Source: UBA2966 sp965242505 (GTDB taxonomy: Bacteria; Pseudomonadota; Alphaproteobacteria; UBA2966). Taken from it: DNA of 64,000 nucleotides. Shown here one piece after another: positions 59,799-64,000 of the stretch. The first letter of the stretch is position 1; each line of letters opens with the position of its first letter. A model generated the notes under the pieces. The model worked only from the letters and a program-made list of their open reading frames with translations, had not been told where the DNA came from and made no database searches. The DNA lies in the NCBI GenBank assembly GCA_965242505.1, contig OZ251449.1:2108001-2172000 (forward strand). The letters run 5' to 3'. Position numbers and translations under genes: made by a program.

Positions 59799-60722
59799 TC
59801 AGCCCAGCCGCGCGCCCGCCGGCAGCGGCCGACCGCGCAGGAACGCGCGGGCGTCCATCGTCCGACGGCCCTCGCGCTGGATCCGGTCGAGGCGGAGCGC
59901 GCCCCCGCCGCAGGCGACGGTGAGCGAGTCGTCCACGACTTCGCCCGGCGCGCCCGAGGGCCCGTCCGTCTTCGCGCACGCGAACACCTTGAAGCGTTCT
60001 CCAGCGTGGCGGAACCAGGCGCCGGGCGTCGGGGCCAACGCCCTGATCCGGCGATCGATCTCGGTCGCGGGACGCCGCCAATCGATCTCCTCTTCGGAAC
60101 GTTCGATCCTTGGCGCGTAGGTCGCGCCTTCCTCGGACTGGGCCGTCGGTTCGAGGGTCCCGTCCCGCAACCCGATCAGGGCTTCGACCATCAGTTCGGC
60201 GCCCGACCGGGCCAGACGGTCGCGCAGGGAACCGGCGGTCTCTTCCGCCGAAACGGGGATCCGGCGCTGGAGATACACCGGGCCGGTGTCCACCCCCTCG
60301 TCCATCGACATGATGCTGACTCCCGACTCGGCGTCGCCGGCCATCAACGCGCGCTGGATGGGCGCCGCCCCGCGCCAGCGCGGCAGAAGCGACGCATGGA
60401 CGTTGAGGCAACCGAGCCGCGGGACGTCGAGCACCGGTTTCGGCAGGACGAGCCCGTAAGCCGCGACGACGATGGCGTCGGGTCCGAGCGACGCGAGACG
60501 GCGGCGCTCTTCCTCCGCGCGCAGGGTCTCCGGGGTCCGGACCTCGATGCCGAGCCGGGCCGCGGATTCGTGCGCCGGCGTGGGCCGGACCCGTTTGCCG
60601 CGGCCCGCCGGCCGCGGCGGTCGCGTATAGACCCGCGCCACGTCGTGGCCGGCATCGACCAGCGCCGACAGGGACGGCGCCGCGAAATCGGACGTGCCCA
60701 TGAAGACCAGCCGCAGCGCCAT
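59799..60722 (-). CDS. fmt: Methionyl-tRNA formyltransferase
   Basis: 307 residues. MALRLVFMGTSDFAAPSLSA, the HASLLPRWRGAAPIQRALMA formyl-THF region and SMDEGVDTGPVYLQ (catalytic Asp) are clear; C-terminal domain KVFACAKTDG for tRNA binding. Formylates initiator tRNA with the product of def's partner reaction. Five bases separate it from the downstream truA start; def is just upstream. Confidence 0.96.
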   Translation of the reverse strand: MALRLVFMGTSDFAAPSLSALVDAGHDVARVYTRPPRPAGRGKRVRPTPAHESAARLGIEVRTPETLRAEEERRRLASLGPDAIVVAAYGLVLPKPVLDVPRLGCLNVHASLLPRWRGAAPIQRALMAGDAESGVSIMSMDEGVDTGPVYLQRRIPVSAEETAGSLRDRLARSGAELMVEALIGLRDGTLEPTAQSEEGATYAPRIERSEEEIDWRRPATEIDRRIRALAPTPGAWFRHAGERFKVFACAKTDGPSGAPGEVVDDSLTVACGGGALRLDRIQREGRRTMDARAFLRGRPLPAGARLG

Positions 60723-60729
60723 GTCGGGA

Positions 60730-61254
60730 TCAGGCCGCGGCGCACCGCGCCTGTTTGCGCGCCTTGGCGAGCTTGCGAAGGATGATGTTCCGCTTTACGG
60801 CGGAGAGGCGGTCCACGAACAGAATGCCGTCGAGATGGTCCATCTCGTGCTGAATGCACATCGACAGTATCCGGTCGGCATGGATCTCGCGCCGCGCGCC
60901 GTCGTAGTCGAGATAACCGACCTTCACTTCCGACGGGCGGACGACGTCCGCGTACTGATCCGGCAGGGAGAGGCAGCCTTCCTCTCTTTCCAGGAGCTCG
61001 TCGGACGACCACACGATCTCCGGATTGACGAGGAAGAGAGGTCCCGCCGGCTGCGCCTCCCGGCCCAGGTCGATGACGATCGCACGCCTGGGAACGCCCA
61101 CCTGGATGGCGGCCAGTCCGATGCCTGAAGCCGCGCGCATGGTCTCCAGCATGTCGTCGAGCAACCGGCGCGCCTCGTCGTCGACGCGTTCGATCTCCCT
61201 GGAGACCGTCTTCAGCTTCGGGCTCGGGGCCGCGATGATGGGCAACGTCGCCAT
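60730..61254 (-). CDS. def: Peptide deformylase
   Basis: 174 residues; ATG at 61254 is preferred because CAGGAG lies 11 bases upstream (the ATG at 61266 abuts it). Motif 1 GIGLAAIQVGV (res 44-54), motif 2 EGCLS with Zn ligand C94, motif 3 QHEMDHLDG with H136, E137 and H140. Removes the N-formyl group from nascent proteins. Adjacent to fmt, as in most bacteria. Confidence 0.95.
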   Translation of the reverse strand: MATLPIIAAPSPKLKTVSREIERVDDEARRLLDDMLETMRAASGIGLAAIQVGVPRRAIVIDLGREAQPAGPLFLVNPEIVWSSDELLEREEGCLSLPDQYADVVRPSEVKVGYLDYDGARREIHADRILSMCIQHEMDHLDGILFVDRLSAVKRNIILRKLAKARKQARCAAA

Positions 61255-61299
61255 GGGCGTTCGCATCTCCTGATCGGCGGCGACTTCCTTACCCCAGGT

Positions 61300-61480
61300 C
61301 GCGCCCCCTGCAAAAGGGGGGCGCCCCGCAACGCCGCGACCCCCACCCCGACCCTCCCCCTGCAAGGGGGAGTCATCCACACTCCTCCCCCCTGACAGGG
61401 GGGAGGTCGGGAGGGGGGTCCGGACGCCCCGCCCCGCAACGCCGCGCAGTCCCAGATCCTCCGCCAGTGCGAGAAATATG
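61300..61480. repeat. Intergenic repeat block between recR and def
   Basis: Starts with an inverted GCGCCCCC..GGGGGGCGC hairpin (61300-61324), type B at ~61338 and type A at ~61382-61420; the right end GCGAGAAATATGCCC reads in complement TAG-GGC-ATATTTCTC, i.e. three bases after the recR stop. Confidence 0.85.
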
Positions 61481-61482
61481 CC

Positions 61483-62076
61483 CTACATCCGCCGGCGGGA
61501 TTTCAACGCCGCCCCGATGGTCCCGTCGTCGAGATAGTCGAGCTCGCCGCCCACCGGGACGCCGTGGGCGAGTTGCGAGACGTCGACGTCGCATCCCGCG
61601 AGGCAATCATGGATGTAATGGGCCGTCGTCTGGCCATCGACGGTCGCGTTGAGGGCGAGGATGATTTCCCTGACCTCCGGCTTTCTCGCTCGGGCGATCA
61701 GGCCGGCGATGTTGAGATCCTCCGGCCCGACGCCGTCCAGCGCGGACAACGCGCCGCCCAGAACCTGATACCGGCCGCGAAAGACGTCGGCGCGTTCGAG
61801 CGCCCAGAGGTCCGCGACTTCCTCGACCACGCAGATCCGGGACGGGTCCCGGCGGCCGTCCGCGCAGACCCCGCAGGGGTCCACGGCGTCCAGGTTTCCG
61901 CACGTCGAGCAGGGGCGAACGGAGACGGAGACGGCGTTCAGGGCCCGGACCAGCGGTTCGAGGAGCGTGTCCCTGCGTTTGACGAGATGCAGGGCGGCGC
62001 GGCGCGCCGAGCGCGGACCCAGGCCGGGAAGCCGGGCCAGCAACTGGATCAGGCGTTCGATGTGGCCGTCGCGCAT
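61483..62076 (-). CDS. recR: Recombination mediator protein RecR
   Basis: 197 residues. Helix-hairpin-helix LLARLPGLGPRSARRAALHL; Zn finger C56-x2-C59...C68-x2-C71 (CSTCGNLDAVDPCGVC); Toprim core ICVVEEVADLWALE and the GVGPEDLNI/HGVPVGGELDYLDDGTI end. Works with RecO in RecF-pathway repair. Order recR-ybaB-dnaX (reading 3' to 5' on plus) is conserved. Confidence 0.96.
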   Translation of the reverse strand: MRDGHIERLIQLLARLPGLGPRSARRAALHLVKRRDTLLEPLVRALNAVSVSVRPCSTCGNLDAVDPCGVCADGRRDPSRICVVEEVADLWALERADVFRGRYQVLGGALSALDGVGPEDLNIAGLIARARKPEVREIILALNATVDGQTTAHYIHDCLAGCDVDVSQLAHGVPVGGELDYLDDGTIGAALKSRRRM

Positions 62077-62095
62077 GTCCGGAGGGCGGACGCGA

Positions 62096-62419
62096 TCAGA
62101 ACGGCAGCGCGAAGCCCGGCGGCAGTTTGAGCGCGCCCGTGACCTTCGCCATTTCTTCCCGCACCAGCTCTTCGGCCCTGGACTTCGCGTCGTTGTGCGC
62201 GGCGACGACGAGGTCCTCGAGCATCTCCCCGTCGTCGCCCCCGAGAAGGGACGGGTCGATCCGGATCCGCCGCATGTCGCCCTTGCCGGACAACGCCACC
62301 TCGACCATGCCGCCGCCCGAGACGCCGGTGACCTCCATGGCTCCGATCCGCTCCTGGGCTTCGCCCATCCTGGCCTGCATCTCCTGCGCCTGCTTCATCA
62401 TCTCGCCCAGGTTGCGCAT
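62096..62419 (-). CDS. ybaB: YbaB/EbfC nucleoid-associated protein
   Basis: 107 residues; ATG at 62419. MRNLGEMMKQAQEMQARMGE is the family N-terminus (MK-x-x-G-x-M-x-Q-x-Q), and VEVALSGKGDMRRIRIDPSL and EDLVVAAHNDAKSRAEELV follow. Dimeric DNA-binding protein, typically between dnaX and recR. Starts 17 bases after the dnaX stop. Confidence 0.96.
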   Translation of the reverse strand: MRNLGEMMKQAQEMQARMGEAQERIGAMEVTGVSGGGMVEVALSGKGDMRRIRIDPSLLGGDDGEMLEDLVVAAHNDAKSRAEELVREEMAKVTGALKLPPGFALPF

Positions 62420-62436
62420 GACGATCCTTTCGGTTT

Positions 62437-64000
62437 CTAGAGGTCTTCCTCTTCCTCGGGAACTGCGGACGCCTCCCCCGTATCGGCGAGCGGCGCCGCT
62501 TCCCGGATATCCCGGATCTCGGCGCCTGGAAAGGTGTCCAGAGCCTTTCGCACCAGCGGGTGCCGCTCGATCCGGGTCCGGCGCTCCCGTTCGGCCGATT
62601 CCGCCTGCTGGTTCAGCGTCGGCGCGCCCTCGGCCTGCGAGACCGAGACCACCCAACGGCGTCCCGTGCCTTCGCTCAGCAGACCGCCGAGATGGCCGGG
62701 CAGGTCGGGCCTCGCCTTGTCGTCCAGCCGGAGTTCGATCCGTCCGGGCTCGAAGCCGACGAGGCGGACGTTGTTCCGCAACTCCGTCGCGAGGATCGGC
62801 TCCTTCATCTCGCGAACGAAATCGACGACGGCCTCGAAATCGTTCAGCGCCCGCTCGCGGTCCGGTTCCGAAGCGCTCCGCGCGGCCGGGACGGTCCCGG
62901 ATTCCCGGGGGAGCGAGGGCGCCGCCATCGCGCCCGCGCTGCCGGCCGGGGCGGGAGACGCGCCGCCCCCCGCGGCCGCGGAGGGCGCCGCCGTCCGGTT
63001 TCCGACGCCGGATGCGCCGCCCGCTTCCGTCAACCGGCGAACGATCTCCGCCGGCGGGGGCAGGTTCGCCGCGTACCCGAGGCGCACGATGACCATCTCG
63101 GCGGCCGCGCCCGGAGAAGGCGCCGATCTCACCTCGTTCAGCCCCTTGAGCAATATCTGCCAGGCTCGCGTCAGGGCCGGCATGGAGAGGCCGGCCGCCA
63201 TGCGCTCGCCATGCGCGCGGTCCGTCTCGGCGACGGTCGGGTCGTCGAGCGAGTCCGGAACCACCTTCAGCCGGGTCAGCCAGTGGGTCAGCGCGAGAAG
63301 GTCTTCCACCACGAGGTCGGGTTCGGCTCCCGCGTCGACGAGCGCGCCGAACGCGCCCAACGCCCCGGCGGCGTCCCCGCGCAGCACCCGTTCCAGAAGT
63401 TCGTACGTCCGGGCGCGGTCGGCCAGACCGAGCATGTCCCGGACGCGAGCGGCCGAAACCTCTCCGTCCGCCAGCGTCGCGGCCTGGTCGAGAAGCGACA
63501 GGGCGTCGCGCGCCGACCCTTCCGCCGCGCGGGCGACGAGGTCCAGCGCGCCCTTCTCGGCCCGGATGGATTCCAGCTCGCAGACCCGCGCCAGATGATC
63601 CGCGAGCGACGCGGCCTCGATGCGTCGGAGATCGAAACGCATACAGCGCGAGAGCACGGTGACGGGTATGCGCCGCGCCTCCGTGGTCGCGAACACGAAC
63701 ATCGCGTGGGGCGGCGGCTCCTCCAGCGTCTTCAGCAACGCGTTGAACGCGTTGCGCGACAGCATGTGGACCTCGTCGACGATGTAGACCTTGTATCGGC
63801 CCGTGACCGGGGCGTACCGCGCGCCGTCGATGAGCTCGCGGACGTCGTCGACGCCCGTATGGCTGGCGGCGTCCATCTCGAGCACGTCGACGTGCCGATC
63901 TTCCGAGATCGCCGCGCAGTGCTCGCACGCGCCGCAGGGGTCCTCCGTCGGCCCGTCGCCGCGGCCCGCGCAGTTCATCGCCTTGGCGATGATGCGCGCG
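62437..64000 (-). CDS. dnaX: DNA polymerase III gamma/tau subunit, 5' end beyond window
   Basis: 520 residues visible; the frame is open to the edge. Clamp-loader ATPase of replication. Zn-binding Cys region (NCAGRGD...CGACEHC), the Walker B-like YIVDEVHMLSRNAFNALLKT, the sensor-1 ATTEARRIPVTVLSRC and sensor-2 GSARDALSLLDQA are present; the Walker A lies outside the window. The C-terminal region from ~300 is tau-like and Ala/Pro-rich. ybaB follows immediately. Confidence 0.95.
   Translation of the reverse strand, partial: ARIIAKAMNCAGRGDGPTEDPCGACEHCAAISEDRHVDVLEMDAASHTGVDDVRELIDGARYAPVTGRYKVYIVDEVHMLSRNAFNALLKTLEEPPPHAMFVFATTEARRIPVTVLSRCMRFDLRRIEAASLADHLARVCELESIRAEKGALDLVARAAEGSARDALSLLDQAATLADGEVSAARVRDMLGLADRARTYELLERVLRGDAAGALGAFGALVDAGAEPDLVVEDLLALTHWLTRLKVVPDSLDDPTVAETDRAHGERMAAGLSMPALTRAWQILLKGLNEVRSAPSPGAAAEMVIVRLGYAANLPPPAEIVRRLTEAGGASGVGNRTAAPSAAAGGGASPAPAGSAGAMAAPSLPRESGTVPAARSASEPDRERALNDFEAVVDFVREMKEPILATELRNNVRLVGFEPGRIELRLDDKARPDLPGHLGGLLSEGTGRRWVVSVSQAEGAPTLNQQAESAERERRTRIERHPLVRKALDTFPGAEIRDIREAAPLADTGEASAVPEEEEDL

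Overview
This is a GC-rich window from a Gram-negative bacterium, most likely an alphaproteobacterium near Rhodospirillales. That inference rests on conserved gene blocks: murA-DUF2948-hisG-hisD-UPF0262-LMW phosphatase-infA-maf-RNase G-yacG, rpmH-rnpA-yidD-yidC-engB-argB-HAD phosphatase, and dapD-dapE, with truA-fmt-def-recR-ybaB-dnaX on the other strand. Two tRNA genes (Thr-GGT, Phe-GAA) are present. No rRNA, CRISPR array, prophage or recognisable transposase was seen.

Layout. 0-2.2 kb: end of a 3-hydroxyacyl-CoA dehydrogenase, then a compact defence-like module with a divergent XRE regulator carrying a membrane segment, a prokaryotic viperin homologue (radical SAM) and an overlapping DUF4258-like small protein. 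2.4-14.2 kb: catabolic and detoxification genes (thioesterase, DMT transporter, haloalkane dehalogenase, alanine dehydrogenase, methylmalonate-semialdehyde dehydrogenase, flavin oxidoreductase plus two alpha/beta hydrolases, aldo/keto reductase, aldehyde dehydrogenase). 14.3-18.4 kb: one large restriction-methylase polypeptide of the Eco57I type. 18.6-24.6 kb: tRNA-Thr, an HpaB-family monooxygenase and a large autotransporter. 25.3-34 kb: the murA-to-yacG housekeeping block. 34.3-42.5 kb: TauD dioxygenase, tRNA-Phe, an OmpA-like lipoprotein, a solute-binding protein with a DmpA-type peptidase, a histidine kinase and a disulfide oxidoreductase. 42.6-47.6 kb: ribosome/membrane-biogenesis operon through argB. 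47.6-56.3 kb: an accessory island splitting the usual argB-HAD-dapD order, with tandemly duplicated coiled-coil genes and an envelope cluster (LpoB-like, TPR lipoprotein, YcfL-like, glycine zipper, inverse autotransporter, DUF4189 lipoprotein). 56.4-64 kb: lysine biosynthesis and the truA-to-dnaX block, with dnaX cut by the window edge.

The most conspicuous non-coding feature is a family of mosaic intergenic repeats, in 18 blocks. Type A carries a perfect hairpin (CTCCCCCCTG / CAGGGGGGAG). Type B carries a second hairpin and a canonical G-quadruplex motif. Several blocks begin with GCATTTC(T/C)C exactly three bases after a stop codon or stop-like triplet. The hisG/hisD block is bracketed by an 11-bp direct repeat that supplies both the hisG stop and the hisD start. 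These look like non-autonomous mobile elements tolerated even inside operons.

The best candidates for follow-up are the XRE-viperin-DUF4258 module, which lacks the nucleotide kinase often seen beside bacterial viperins; the repeat family and its stop-codon junctions; and the envelope island, where an LpoB-like gene has a clear lipobox but no normal start codon and a 23-base poly(G) tract just upstream.
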